A stretch of DNA of 64,000 nt from Lineus longissimus (Eukaryota; Nemertea; Pilidiophora; Heteronemertea; Lineidae), in NCBI RefSeq assembly GCF_910592395.1, contig NC_088310.1, positions 16,563,501-16,627,500 of the forward strand, given 5' to 3'. Numbering within the stretch: position 1 is the stretch's first letter; each line of letters opens with the position of its first letter. Below, one piece after another: positions 1 to 11,971 of the stretch. Made by a program: the position numbers and the translations under genes. Below the pieces are notes generated by a model that ran no database searches, was not told the origin of the DNA, and saw only the letters and a program-made list of their open reading frames with translations.

Positions 1-76
1 GAAACTTGGTACATATAACCCCCTATATCACATAGCCTCTGGTGCTGAATTTCAGTTTGATCTGATTCTCAACTTT

Positions 77-392
77 GCCACCAGGGGGCCAAAAGTGGAA
101 ATCTAAAAAGTGTGATATCTCGCTTATAAGTGACTTGTTTTCGATAAAATTTTTATGGTAGGTACCCTTAGGAAGAATACATCACATATCTTACGGGTTT
201 TCAATTTGACCTACTTTTCAAGGTCACAGAGGTCATATGGCGTAAATTGGCCGTTAGAGTGTAAACTATGGCACGTTTCTTAACCAGTAAAGCTATGAAC
301 TTGAAACTTGGTGCATATAACCCCCTACATCAGATAACTTCTGATGCCAAATTTTGGCTCGATCTGATTCTTTATTCGGCCACCAGGGGGCC
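77..392 (+). promoter_or_regulatory. Two CTCF-like cores inside the dispersed element
   Basis: The sequence GCCACCAGGGGGCC occurs at 77-90 and again at 379-392. It matches the CCACNAGGGGGC core of the bilaterian CTCF site. A third unit at about 683 has the variant GCCACCAGGAGGCC. The match is seen directly; binding is inference. Confidence 0.35.
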
Positions 393-540
393 ATAATGGA
401 AAAAGTAAGAAGTGCAATATCTTGCTTATTTTTAGTGATTCGTTTTCAATAACATTTTTATGGTAGGTTCTCCTAGCAAGGATACATCACATATCATATG
501 AGTTTTTGATCTGACCTGCTTTTCAAGGTCACAGAGGTCA
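221..540 (+). promoter_or_regulatory. Two DR3-type AGGTCA direct repeats
   Basis: AGGTCA-CAG-AGGTCA lies at 221-235 and 526-540, one per 304-bp unit, each preceded by an inverted TGACCT. A direct repeat spaced by 3 is the class bound by VDR-like/RXR nuclear receptors, and TCAAGGTCA is also an extended monomer site. Function is inferred from sequence only. Confidence 0.4.
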
Positions 541-915
541 AATGGCGTAAATTTGTCGTTTGATTGTAACTATGGCACGTTTCTTAACCACTAAAGCTTT
601 GAACTTGAAATTTGATACACATGACTCCCTACGTCATGTAACCTCGGACACCGAATTTCGATCTGATCTGGTACTCAACTCGGCCACCAGGAGGCCAAAA
701 CTAAAATAGGTAAAAAGTGCAATATCTCGTTTATTATTGACTTGTTTTTGATGATATTCTTATGGTACTTACTCCAAGCAACGATACATCACATGTCATA
801 CCGACTTTGGTTTGACCTATATACTATACATGTACAATGTTTCTTAATCTGGATGAATTACAAAGCACCAAATATCTATACGGTGAGCACAATGGCCCCT
901 GGCCGTTTCATTAAG

Positions 916-1543
916 AAAAAAAAAATTTTAGAAAAAAAAATTTTTATTAGAAAAAATTTAGAATTTTTTTTTGTTGTTCCCCCCTCAAATTAAATCCTGG
1001 CGGAAACCCTGGTGGAGTTCAGTTGGTGTATTGTGGTGACTGACAAGGCATCTTATCCAAGGAGGAAATCACTAGCCTATCACATCCAAGTCCTTAATTT
1101 GTGCTCACTGCATGTCTCCATGTTGTTGACTTGTTGTCACTAAGTGCCTGCCCTAATTGTTCTACACTCGGTAAGAACACTTCACTACTGGTATCTTCAC
1201 TGTTCGCTTTAAAAACATCACTTGACAAAACCGTCATATCCTAGACATCATATCCTGGCTGACAGCGGTGGCTGAAGCTACCCAGTAGACCGTTGAAGCA
1301 TCAATGATACCATTAATTTCATATTACTGATTTAAAATGATCAAGTAGCATATGTTAGCTCCGCTCCCCAACTGCTGTCTGCAGCAAATCCATAACTTAC
1401 TTGTATAATATAAGCAGAGAGGTTTCTCAATTGATTTCTTTCAATTAGCTCTTGAAAACGTTATCAATCATTCATGGCGTGTCTGTGTCTGTGCCAGGGA
1501 ATGGTCTACCACTTCAGTAACTCACAAGTATGACTTTCTTTAT
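916..1543. other. No recognised feature
   Basis: AT-rich unique-looking sequence. I see no sustained coding frame, inverted repeat or splice-site pair. Confidence 0.6.
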
Positions 1544-1783
1544 GTAAAAGGAAACCTATAGCCAAATGCTTATGAAAATGAGGAGTTTTGAATGGCCCAG
1601 TTAAAACTTAAGGCGGGAATAATCTTCCATTGATAAATGTAAGCAGTTTCGAGTGTCCCTCAGGTATTTGATTATGTAGCCAATGAGCTGCATTAGAAGT
1701 AATCACCAATTCAGTTTATTTTACCATGTTCAGCTAGTCTAAATAAAGACTTGTGCCACGACTGGATCTCTTCAATGTCTTCA
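1544..1783 (+). repeat. Dispersed repeat family B, copy 1
   Basis: About 240 bp shared with 10761-11010 in the same orientation. Both copies contain AAAGGAAACCTATAGC at the start, the block CAGGTATTTGATTATGTAGC in the middle, and AATAAAGACTTGTGCCAC near the end. Only scattered substitutions separate them. No terminal inverted repeat or tRNA promoter boxes are visible, so the class is unknown. Confidence 0.75.
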
Positions 1784-1947
1784 GCGTTATTGAGTCAGAG
1801 ATCCACCAAGTAGATAAGTGCCAGCCTGGCTGTTAAGCACTTTAAAATGAGCACTTTCTATGGCTGCGACCTGATATAGCCTTGACATAATTGATGTGAT
1901 TTAACCAATCGGAAGCTATATTCCAATCACAATCGTTGCGTTGACAT

Positions 1948-2255
1948 GGCTATGCAATCCTCTGCTAATTCCAAATCCCACCTCCAATTTTCGACCATCC
2001 CAGTCACGCAGTGTCCGGAAAAATGTTCCCCTTGCTTCAGTGTCTTTGAGATTCCCCATGATGAGCCATCAGAGAGAGCATGGTGTTCTGAACTGACAGC
2101 TAATGCAATCAACTGCTCATCCCAAATCCTGCTTCCAATTCTGGCCATCCCAGGATCCCGAAAAAAATGCTATTCCCCTGCTTATAAGTGTCACCGAGAT
2201 TCCCCCCAATATTGATGAGTCATTGGAGAGCATAGTATTCCCTGATTACAGCGGT
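1948..2255 (+). repeat. Tandem duplication, ~151 bp x 2
   Basis: The segment starting TATGCAATCCTCTGCTAATT is followed by a diverged second copy starting AATGCAATCAACTGCTCATC. Both continue through similar TTGAGATTCCCC / CCGAGATTCCCC and CAGAGAGAGCAT / TTGGAGAGCAT blocks. Short reading frames overlap it, but the divergence includes indels, so it is not protein-like. Confidence 0.6.
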
Positions 2256-2879
2256 GAGAAATTCTCTATCATTATCTCGTTGGTTAGTGGCTGTCAGGAA
2301 ATGATTGATTGAATGGATCATCCTAAATTGATGACATGCTATCTCTATTTGATTATTCTTGTAATTGACCCCAACAAAAAAATTAGTAAGCATTGACGAA
2401 CGTAACGTGTTTTTTGATCTGTAACTGTGTCATTCATATAGAAATATAGCTGATATTCCTTTTATATCATTTATTTTACCTAAATTGTGTACTAAAATTC
2501 AATCTGGGGTGATATTGTTCATTAAATTCCATTCTGTAACTGGCAGTGGATTCCAGCAATGCAGTGACACTTCCATTTCCTGACCTCGCGGCTCCGGCTA
2601 TATTATTGATAACTTATCTTGGCTTGACTGTCGGCAGTAAATGAGGAGTACTTTATTTCTGTGGCACAGTGCATCTGCATCAAAAGTGCATCCCGGAATA
2701 AGTCTCATAGTACATAAGGTCACCTGCACTCTTGCAGCCTGTGAACCTGACGCAATGGCATGGAAAGGTCATCTCATGTCAGTTGTAATTGCATTGTTGA
2801 TGCTAATTCTGGCAAAATCACCCAAATGATGCTGTGATGAAGATGGCCGTGATGAAGGTTTTCAAGTGGTGTCTGTCCT
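2256..2879. other. No recognised feature
   Basis: No convincing ORF, repeat or RNA structure. A 62-codon frame at 2641-2829 has no recognisable domain or splice context. Confidence 0.55.
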
Positions 2880-3215
2880 TCCAACGATACATCCATCCGC
2901 CATCCATTCATCCATCCGCCATCCATCCATCCATCCATCCATCCATCCATCCATCCATCCGCCATCCATCCACCATCCATCCATCAGCCATCGCCATTCA
3001 TCAGTCCGCCATCCATCGGTCCGCCATCCATCCATCCATTCGTCCGTCCATCCCTCCCTCCGTCCGTCCATCCATCCCTCCCTCCGTCCATCGAACCGCC
3101 ATCCATCCATCCATCCATCCATCCATCCATCCACCAACCATCCATCTGCCAGCCATCCATCCGCCAGCCATTCATCTGTGGACACACTTGGCATTTTGTA
3201 ACCGTAAGGGCCCAC
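2880..3215 (+). repeat. (CCAT)n microsatellite attached to a GTC-type element remnant
   Basis: Roughly 300 bp of imperfect CCAT/CCGT tetranucleotide repeats, followed by GGCATTTTGTAAC. That block resembles the GGCACGTTTCTTAAC anchor of the GTC/GGTGAGC elements. It reads open on both strands (His-Pro-Ser-Ile or Trp-Met-Asp-Gly periodic peptides) only because of its simple composition. Confidence 0.85.
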
Positions 3216-3229
3216 GTACTTTAAATTAC

Positions 3230-4100
3230 ACCATTTGGAAGAATAGCCCATGAAATGCTGCAGTTGTTATGCATTCGAATTGGCTGAAACTTGGTAATAT
3301 AGTGGGCCTATTTGTTTATCTGTCTACGTAACAGCAACATACATATTTTATGCAATTAGAAATTTGCAAATTCAATAACAAATTCCAAATTTTTATTGAA
3401 TGGCTTAGCCCTTTAAAAAATTGGTGTCAGCGTTATTCTGGTGGTGACCACGTTTGAAAGACTGCCAGCTTTTAGATATATGACTGAGGTTGAGCTTCAG
3501 ATTAATAGGTGTTGATCTTGGGTTGATTAGAGCCATTTATTGAAGCTGGCTCTTTACCTGCTTCCAGCAAAGTAAATATCCTTGCCGCTTTCAACGAAAT
3601 GTACAAGTCATAAGTAAATATTAATAACAGTCTTACGGCAATGAGTTCAGTCCTTAATCATGCCCTTGTTTGAGGTAACTTATGCTTGTCAACTGGGAAT
3701 GCATCGAACCATTTGGTTTGTCAACAAATTAGTCTGGGTTTCTGTGGAGTTTTGGTACCTTGTGGTTGTATTTTGTTTGGGAAGTTTTAGCTAAGAAAGA
3801 TGTTAAGGGTGCATATGGTTTACTAGTTTGTTTTGTGGTTGTTTATACAATTGTACTGCAGTTAAAGGGGCACGTCATTCGTAACTCCTGTTGGTTTAGG
3901 GAAATAGAAATGCAGTTATACACAATGCTGTGGTTCAGTTATTATGCATACCAATCAGCTTAAACTCGGTATGTGTAGTATCCATATATCTTTCTTCACA
4001 AAGACATTGTTGAAATTTGTATTCAGTATGTATTAACACAATTTGAAATTTTCTAATTCAATTACTAATTTTAAATATTTTTATTGGACGGCGTCTAACA
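3230..4100 (+). repeat. Diverged repeat pair, ~650 bp apart
   Basis: Segments at about 3235-3415 and 3895-4095 share the order ATGCTG..TTATGCAT..GGCTGAAACTTGGTA, then ATTTGAAA/AATTTGCAAATTCAAT, then TTTTTATTG(A/G). Both look like old copies of the anchor half of the GTC-type element. Similarity is partial. Confidence 0.45.
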
Positions 4101-5136
4101 GTAAAATAGTTAATGGTCCACATTTTCTTATCATATTCCCAGCCTGCTGAGTTTACCTCATGGTGGTTTTTGTCTAAGAGACTGGCTTACCTCTCTTTTC
4201 AGACATTACCTAATTTGCATCACACATTTAACAACGTTTTGTTGGCATACTTGTTCAAAATAGCTGATGTTTATATTCATAGAACACTTGAGTGGAACAG
4301 TGCAGTACATGTATTTATTTTCTTTGCTTAAATCTGATCAATGAATATCTAATGAAGTAAAAGTGTGATTTGTCATGCTTTATGAACATCTAATCAGAAT
4401 AGAGCACTATGCCGTGATGGTATGTTTTAATGTCCCTGGATGAAGGAAATCACCTTACAACGGCTCCTCCACCCATGGCCCTTGCTGCAATTACCGAGAT
4501 TATGAAGCGGAGCACACTGATATGACAGCATCAGCTGGAAGATAGTTGACATTAAATACAAATAATGTTCGCCGGTATACATTGGGATGTGACATGATCG
4601 AATTATCTCCCATGATTTCCTGTCTGCTGACACGTTCGTTGGCGTCAGCGATGGCACCCTACGAGTCAAACCAGGACGATCATCTAGCAGATTATGGGCT
4701 GGATGAGGACATCAACGCCATGACATGCGCTAAGCACTGTACTTTAAAGGGGGTAATCAATCATTGGGCCGGCTCAACTGTACTTTCAGATACCGTCATC
4801 GTTTGTGGATAATGGCGATTTTTGGAACTGCGGATCCAGTATTTTAGCAAGAATGGCATGTGTAATGTTGACATGACTAATGCTGGAGAAAAAGGAAACA
4901 ATTAATGTTTGTAACTGTTGTTGACAAGTCTCTTATAGTGATAATTTTAGAGTTTAAACATTGGCAAATTGTAGTAACTTAAACAAGGAACGTTCTGTTA
5001 AAATGTAACCATTTCACTATGGACTGTATCTGCAGTCCAGTGCATCATGACACATGGTATGAAAGGCTGCATTTGTGTCTTATGCCCACACAGCCTTGAA
5101 AAAATAAACACAAATATGCCGCCCATAGAGGTTTTT
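4101..5136. other. No firm feature; one weak exon-like block
   Basis: Mostly AT-rich sequence. 4651-4752 opens with ATG, reads 34 acidic codons and meets a GGTAATC donor-like site, but no acceptor, partner exon or family is visible, so it is not called as a gene. Confidence 0.5.
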
Positions 5137-5476
5137 CTTTTAAAGTGATACTATGATGTGATTTACAACTTTGCGGAAATACGTCCGTTTTTAATTGTTG
5201 ATCACAAATGTAAAGCTCAAATTTTCCATTTTCAATTAGATTTATTATAAAATCGCTGAATGTAAACCACCGCGACCGCGAAAATGCTCATGTTGTGACG
5301 TCATCAACGAAAATGGCATCGAAGCGAGCCGTCCGGGTGGGATTAAACCATCAATTTCTAGAAAATGTGCATTTCGATTCGAAAACTTTACCGATTAATG
5401 AGAAAGTGACGTAGTCATTTGTCAAAAACAGCTAAAACATTATATGGTGAAATTTGACACGAGTTACCCTTTAGAG
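5137..5476. mobile_element. Possible short inverted-repeat element (MITE)
   Basis: The left end TTTTAAAGTGATACT and the reverse complement of the right end, CTCTAAAGGGTAACT, are similar over 15 bp. About 340 bp lies between, including a CGACCGCG stretch and a TGACGTCA site. The ends are imperfect and no clear target duplication is seen. Confidence 0.35.
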
Positions 5477-6534
5477 AAAATCCAATCTCAATCAAAGCAT
5501 TGCCCCATGTCATCTCATCGTAGGAGTTTGTACCATAAAACTGTTGTTGCTAAAATGTGTCGTAGCTGAGTGCATGGTTACATCAACAATTAAAGGAGAG
5601 TCACATCTAGCACAAGTTACTATTGGGTAAATCTTTTCATAATGGAACTGATCATGATTTCGATCAGGATAATTTCTCTTGAGACAACTTAGCATTCCGT
5701 GACTAAAGGTCTAAGTGCTTTTACATTAGAAATGCAAATTACCTGTCGACACTTGAATAAATGTCACTTAATAGCAGGAATCTAAGATTGCACTGATGGA
5801 GACAGAGCTTTCAAAATTTTATGTATGTTCGTCTTTGTGTGGTGCGACTGATAAAAACGCCAGCAATGCAGTTTTTGAACGTACCGAAAATCTGAAAGTT
5901 TCACAGCAAAAGAAACTTCACAAACAAACAAGTCTTGCGAGCAGGTTTTTAAGTCAAGGGTCATTTTCAGTCATTAAGGAAAAAAAACATCGCACCGAAA
6001 AGACTCCACAGATTATGCCTGGCTTTTCACTTCAAACACTATTTTAAAGCCAAATGGTAAATGTCACTCTAGGTCGCTAAAAGAAATGAACTTAATCTGA
6101 CTATTGATTGACAGCTATCGCCTGCTATTTGGCATTCCCCTTGAACTCAGATTGGCATGGAACTCTAGAGCCCCAAGTAACATTAGCAGTCCTTTTGAAC
6201 TTCTTTCTCATTTTGCCGCGCTCCCCATATAACCTTAGTTCACATGATTTATTCATGGCAAACATTAGAAATTGCCGCCTGCCAATCATTTCAAGTCGTC
6301 CACCGTCACATTAGTAACTTGAGAATCTCACCGATGGTAAACTATTCGGGGGCTTGTCAGAACAATTTTGCTGTTGGCCAGAGGTATTCTGTTACTTCTG
6401 AAACCTCTGATTCCGAAGCCCCCTTGCAGCGCTGTTCATATAAAATGATCCACATTGAGAGAATCTTAAGAAGTATGATAGTGTTGCCTTGCAGTTGCAG
6501 AGTTTCATTTTTCACCAAGACACCATCAATTTGT
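5477..6534. other. No recognised feature
   Basis: Short overlapping frames (up to 125 codons at 6244-6621) lack domain-like composition and splice context. No repeat is obvious until 6535. Confidence 0.5.
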
Positions 6535-7190
6535 TATCCTGGTGATTGGTCTTTTCATGTTCTCCACGAGTCTTGGAGACCGGAAAGTATTATTACGAGT
6601 GTATATCTCACGTCGAAATGAATATATGAGTCACCTGATACTTTTCCAGGACCAACTGAACCCTGGAGAATCAGCACCACATTTTGTGAGTGTATTCCTT
6701 ATTTCGAGGTAGGATGTCTTAGAAATGTCATACCTTGTGATTGGTCTTTTCATGAAAGTTCTTCTCTGAGTCTCGGTGACTGGAGAGTAGTACAAGTGTA
6801 AACAAGTGTTTATCTCTGTCTAAATGAATATGAGTCACTTGATACTTCTCACGGAACCGACTACACCCTTGAGAATCAGCACCACATTTTGTGAGTGCAT
6901 TCCTTATTTCGAGGTAGGATGTCTTTGAAATGTCATGCCTGGTGATTGGTCTTTATTCATATTCTTCTCCACGAGTCTCAGAGACTGGAGAGTAATATTA
7001 CAAGTGTAATGTCCATTTAAATGAATATCTGAGTCACCTGATATTTTTCCAAGACTGACTGCACCCAGGAGCATCAACCTTTTCGCTGGGTCAGCAAGAT
7101 AACCTCCATGCAGGAAAGGGATGACATTTCCAGAAATCCTACCTTGAAATAGGGAGTACACTCACAAAATGTGATGCTGATTCCCCAAAC
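6535..7190 (+). repeat. ~200 bp tandem repeat ending in an inverted partial copy
   Basis: Three direct units begin at about 6538, 6735 and 6940, each with GTGATTGGTCTT, ATGAATAT(A)TGAGTCAC and ACTTTTCCA-like blocks. Two share GAGAATCAGCACCACATTTT. After the third unit breaks off, 7100-7188 holds the reverse complement of the 3' half (CACAAAATGTGATGCTGATT). The whole can fold as a hairpin with a third unit in the loop. Confidence 0.7.
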
Positions 7191-8864
7191 ATCTCTGAAC
7201 TACTGGATTTTTGATGACTTTTCACTTGACTGATAGTGCGGTAGAATCTGTTATGATTCAAGGATCAAACTCGTCCACTTGGTTTGATTGCATGTTGTCT
7301 CCCATGCAGTCAGCCGATCATTCTGACCAATCAGTGTTTTATATCAGCTCATTCCGAAACTGAGGAGGTGTAAAAAGGTTGATGGTCAAGATGTTAGCTG
7401 ATCTAGTGGTGTGTCCCATGAAACCATGCTTCTGGACCCTGGGAGTCCATTAGGCCACATTTTTTTATGTTGAATTATGAATCTGCCAGGGGTCATTTTC
7501 CAGAAAGTGGAAACAAAAGTCCCGACAACCGTTTGACACACTTTTTTTCCTCTGACCATGAATTGGAGAGAAATGAAAATATATTTTTCCTGACGACCAA
7601 TTTCAATTAATTTTTATTTTTTTGGGTCCCCCTTGTAAGACCTGAGACAAAAATTGATAAAAAATAAGCATGTTTTTATATTGTTTCCCCCACTTCACAT
7701 ACGATGACATGTAGGTTTTGAGTCTGAAGAAAAATATAATTTTTCTTTTTGTTTATTTCCGCCCCACCCACATAGGTTTTGACTATAAAGATTTGTAATC
7801 CAACAAATAAAAAAAGTGAGGCCTTACTGAGAATATTTTCTTTGTTCTCCTTGATTTGCGGCTATATGATTAGAGAATTTTGTGGCAGGGTCATCTAAGT
7901 AAATTTCTGACGCGATGTAGAATGTTATGCTTTGTGATGTTGCATTCTACCGCATACCCGGCCATGGATCATTGTGCAGAGACACTTAATGTTACAAATC
8001 TCGAGGATGTGGTGACCGAAATGTGCATTAATTCCCTTGGTGTTTGCTCACCATATTGGCAGTACACCGCTTTTGCAGAGTTTTATGGCCTACAGGATGG
8101 TCCACAAAAAATCCCCGAAACAAATGGCAAGAACATTGTGTGCCTGTTTTGTCGACCAAGCTGTAGGATTGTTAATAAATTACTCAGTCTTTATCATGAT
8201 TTTAGAATCTTTCGAGTCACTTATGTCCAAAAAAATTTCGGGTTTCAGTTGGCAGACAGTCACACAAGGCCTTATTCGAACGCAGTTACAGCAACAATTG
8301 GCAGTAAACTTGGTCAACATTGCTCCTGAGATTTCATATTTGATTCTATTGTACCCACAAACCACTGTATCAACTTTCTCTTCTGAGCGTACATGACTGG
8401 ATGGATGCACACGTATTGCTTTGGGCGCTAAGGATTCTTCGTTCCGAAACGATTTATTTGGTACAATGAGCACTACAAATCGCCAAAATCAAATCTCCAA
8501 ACTTGTAACCTCTGCTACGGAGAATGAACTTAATAGAGGGCTGCTGCGTCATCGTTTTCAAAGTCGTAAAGGCAATGCTCTAAAAATCACGGACTCGTGC
8601 CAGGGGAAGCGTGTTGTGAGTAACCAGACAAGTTTATAGTGCAGTAATTGTGTAATCGATATAGCGTGTGGCGATCAATGTTACTTATAGACAGAACTGT
8701 AAGCTAAAAGTTCGGCTTCTTCTTAATTGTTTCCGGTAAAATTTCCAAATTTTTCTCTTTGGAGAGGGGCTACATGGAGAGTTATATAAGTTTGACATTT
8801 ATTTGCCAGGAATTCTGGGTGAAAGACTATATTGGAGGAAGTGATGACTCAATACATTTACATG
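7191..8864. other. No recognised feature
   Basis: 7440-7850 is T-rich. 7880-8640 holds several overlapping frames of 70-150 codons on both strands, with no recognisable domain, no splice pair and no consistent frame. Confidence 0.5.
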
Positions 8865-9046
8865 TACAATACACTCTCTATTAAGGACACCCTCGGGACT
8901 GGTAAGTGCTGTCCTTAATAAAGAAGTGGCCTGATTAGAGAGGTCAGTTGCATGAAAACGACCAATTTCGGACCAAAACTAGTGTCCTTAATAATAGCGA
9001 GGTTGTCCTTAATAGAGAGGTGTCTGCTAAGGGAGGTTCTACTGTA
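8865..9046 (+). mobile_element. TA-flanked pogo-like MITE, copy 1
   Basis: A 182-bp element whose right end AGGTTCTACTGTA is the inverted counterpart of TACAGTAGAACCT. The left end is slightly damaged. Inside, AGAGAGGTGTC-type and TCTATTAAGGACAC-type motifs recur in both orientations. Three other copies lie at 19340, 33567 and 55852. Ends in CAGT next to TA suggest the pogo/Tigger branch of Tc1-mariner; no transposase is present. Confidence 0.75.
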
Positions 9047-9437
9047 ATAAGTGCATTGAAATTGAACTGGTTACATTTGTGATAATGCCAAAGGCTAGTT
9101 TATTTCAAATAAGTGTAAACCTTCCAGGCTTCAGCATATTATATATTCTCCCCAACAAAACTGTAGAGCATCAAATTATGTAATTGTCACAGCCACCTCT
9201 GCTGGTTGCAATAGGGACTTATTTTGAACTGGCAGGTTGAGACACATAATGCCTGGGGATACAACAGGAGGCTGTGCTATCACTGACAAAAACTTTGGTT
9301 TTCACGTACGCTCCTTCTTGAAATGGTTTTGGATTCCTCCAGATGGCCCCTTTGATTTGGTATTTTTATTCACGGCTGCAGAAGGGTATCTATTGCTACT
9401 GTTAACAGTTGCTGATGCTGGACATGGAACATCTTTT
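9047..9437. other. No recognised feature
   Basis: A 67-codon frame at 9237-9440 is the only opening, without family features. Confidence 0.5.
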
Positions 9438-9960
9438 TAGGGCTGTTTATACACAATGAGAAAAAGATCCGAGGAGATTCGATTGAATCCAAATGTGGTC
9501 TAATATTTTCTGTGTTGACGCTGAAAGTGGAACAACTTCTTAGGGCTGTTTACACGATGAGAAAAAGATCCCATGAGATTCGATCGAATCTAAATGTGGT
9601 CTAAAATTTTTCGTGTTAAAGGGGGACTATAGGCAGGCAGAGAGGGGCTAATTTTTACCATCTTCAGGTGACTTATATACACAGAAAGGGCCATGGGTCA
9701 TGTCAGATTCAGCACTAAATATATTCTTTCTACAAGCGTCAATCATTTCGACATACCTTGAGATGTGAGAGACCCCTTTTGGCAACTTCGTGTAACTTTA
9801 TCTTGCCTACCTATATTGTCCTTTTAATTTTTTTGTGTTATTGAAAACTAATCGGCTGTTTGGAGGATGGGAATAAGATTCGATTGAATACAAATGTGTG
9901 GTCTGAATTTTTTTAAGTAAAAGGAAATTAACTTTTAGCAGTGCATGTAAATGGCCCGAA
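9438..9960 (+). repeat. ~104 bp tandem repeat interrupted by a MITE
   Basis: Units start at about 9438 and 9542 (AGGGCTGTTTA followed by GAGAAAAAGATCC and GATTCGAT(T/C)GAATC). A third, diverged unit (GGCTGTTTGGAGGATGGGAA, then AAGATTCGATTGAATAC) starts near 9846. The MITE at 9616-9827 sits between units two and three. Confidence 0.65.
9616..9827 (+). mobile_element. TTAA-flanked MITE, copy 1
   Basis: A 212-bp element bounded by TTAA at both ends. The left terminus reads AAAGGGGGACTATAGGCAGG; the reverse complement of the right reads AAAAGGACAATATAGGTAGG. A second copy lies inverted at 11755-11971. TTAA duplications are the hallmark of piggyBac-type targets, but the termini do not match the CCC start of classic piggyBac, so the superfamily is open. 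Confidence 0.7.
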
Positions 9961-10760
9961 TGTTCAAATAATCGAAAAAAGACACATAACATGCCTAAGC
10001 TCAAATTGTACTAGTGAATATCAGTTATCAACATAATGATAGTTTTTCAACTCAAATGAAATAAACCAAATTTTGATTAAGCCATCAGATTTCTCCTGTC
10101 TCTTTATTGCATTAGCTTCTTGTGTTCCATTGGATTTCTATTTGACTACTCTTTGCGGTGGCTCCCCAGCCATAAGTGGGACCATTACTCATGTAAATAC
10201 GCAAACGGAATCAACAAATTGCTTCATTAAATTTGCATCCCTTATTTTCCTGCTGTGAACTGAAGTTTCTGAGTCGTGAAAATTTGATTTGTTCGCTTGT
10301 AGAAGTGCCGCTTCATGTCCAGGCAATCCATCTTCTAGTTGGACTAAAAATAATCCATCCATCTCCATTTTACACTGTATATTGTATTTGCATCCTTTAT
10401 CAGTTGGTGATGTTCACCTCAGTCAGGGCTCATTTGTTTGAGATATCTATAGTTAAGGAATTGATCAGTGTTAGATCTAATTCTTTGCATAGACTAAAAA
10501 TCTATGCATTTATATCAAACTATCTTTTCTTGTAAACAAACTATAAAGGTTCCTTCACAGAAAGAGCTTGAGTCAAAGAAGACAGTGTTAATGTTTTTGT
10601 GTCAATTTGTATCAAGTTTCAGTAAAATGTTGTCCTATAGGTGGAGCATTTGCCACCAGACCGCTGATAGTGTTACCTTGCAAACTTTCATCAGACTAAA
10701 GTTGTTCAATTATGATTGTGACAAATGTCTGTTTAGATCCTTTTCAATGAATGTAACATT
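9961..10760. other. No recognised feature
   Basis: AT-rich. Frames of 60-100 codons at 10073-10779 look like chance openings. Confidence 0.5.
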
Positions 10761-11010
10761 AGTTAAAGGAAACCTATAGCGAAACGCTTATAAAAATGGG
10801 GAGTTTTGAACGGCCCATTTAAAACCTTGGGCAGTAATAAACTTCCATTGATAAATGTTAGCAGTTTCGAGTTCCCCTCAGGTATTTGATTATGTAGCCA
10901 ATGAGCTGCATTAGAAGTAATCACCAATTTATTTGTTTTTACCATGTTCGGCTAGTTTAAATAAAGACTTGTGCCACATCTCGATCTCTTTAATCTGAAT
11001 GTCTTCAGAT
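10761..11010 (+). repeat. Dispersed repeat family B, copy 2
   Basis: Same order of blocks as 1544-1783: AAAGGAAACCTATAGC, then CAGGTATTTGATTATGTAGC, then AATAAAGACTTGTGCCAC. It begins with TTAAAGG, so an ancestral TTAA-type end is possible, but no matching right end is seen. Confidence 0.75.
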
Positions 11011-11754
11011 TCCCTATCTAAGGAAACCACCTCTACTTTTAATTACACTATTTTACTACTAGGATTTTGCATGAGTCAACAAATATCTTTAGCCAGAAAT
11101 TCTTCTGCTTTTTATACATGGAAAATAAGCCGATAAGAGGTTTTTAAGATGCCGAAATAGTTTAAAAGGATCATCAACGCAAAATAACAACTACAACAAG
11201 AAAAATCAGTTTTGGGGCATCCCATATTCTGGGATGACTGCGTTGACTGAGTTTTTCTGCATTTCTTGATTTCCTTTCCATGCACTGGATAAATCATCTG
11301 AAGACCTTTCTATGATGCCTCACCATGTGCTACGAGACCCCGTAACTCAGAGAATTAGATGGCCGGCGTTATTAGGTTTGCGGCATTGCGATGATATTAT
11401 CTGGCTGTGTGATCTGCCAATGACCTGTAGCTGTTACACAAAGCCAATAAAGAAGCAATGGAAGTGACGGGAAAAACCGTTATTTCTCTCTCCTTTGATT
11501 CACCAATGTCTCGGCTGGATGAGGTCAAGAGGGGTGACCTCATCAGACGATGGTGAAACTGCTCTCTAGATCAGTCAAGATTGCAGTGGCCAAGATGTCC
11601 TGAACTCCTCTATATAATGTCAAATTTCAAAAGCAAGTGTCTAGGTGTAAGACGATTTCATTTGCGACGGAAATATTTATTTTCAAGTGAAATATATTTT
11701 GCCCTAAAATACTCTGGAACTGTCTTGTCCTGTTTCCATATGGCTGGTGCATTG
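11011..11754. other. No recognised feature
   Basis: Nothing beyond short chance frames. 11330-11560 is somewhat GC-richer than its surroundings without a coding frame. Confidence 0.5.
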
Positions 11755-11971
11755 TTAAAGGGAAAATACAGGCTACAGCTAGGCAGACAAGATAAAGGTA
11801 CACGAAGTTGCCAATAGGGGTCTCTCACATCTCACAGTACGTCGAAATGATTCACGCTTGTACGAGGAATACATTTAGTGCTGACTTGACCCAGGGCCCT
11901 TACTGTGTGTATTAGTCACCTGACTGAAGATGGCAAAATTAGCCCCTCTTCTCCTACCTATAGCCCCCGTC
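11755..11971 (-). mobile_element. TTAA-flanked MITE, copy 2 (inverted)
   Basis: Reverse-complement relative of 9616-9827. Shared blocks include AGATAAAGGTACACGAAGTT (as TAACTTTATCTTGCC in copy 1), GGGGTCTCTCACATCTC and CTGAAGATGG. The low-coordinate TTAA is intact; the far end reads CCTACCTATAGCCCCCGTCAT and has lost the TTAA. Confidence 0.7.

Larger units (their letters stand above)
1..915 (+). repeat. GTC/GGTGAGC dispersed element, 5'-truncated by window edge
   Basis: About three tandem ~304 bp units. The anchor GGCACGTTTCTTAAC starts at 270 and again at 574. Each unit carries, in order, that anchor, a GAACTTGAAA stretch, a CCACCAGG(G/A)GGCC core, an ACATCACAT(A/G)TC block and a TGACCT/AGGTCA region. 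The end (about 881-912) matches the 3' end of the complete copy at 51965-53127. No protein is encoded; the 83-codon frame here is incidental. I do not recognise a named family. Confidence 0.8.

Noticed and set aside
2774-3253. Open frames on both strands encoding HPSI- or WMDG-periodic peptides
   Set aside because: Fully explained by the CCAT/CCGT simple repeat, open in several frames at once.
4651-4752. ATG-initiated 34-codon acidic block ending at GGTAATC
   Set aside because: Weak donor, no linked exon, no recognisable peptide.
7880-8640. Series of 70-150 codon frames
   Set aside because: Frames conflict between strands and show no conserved motif.
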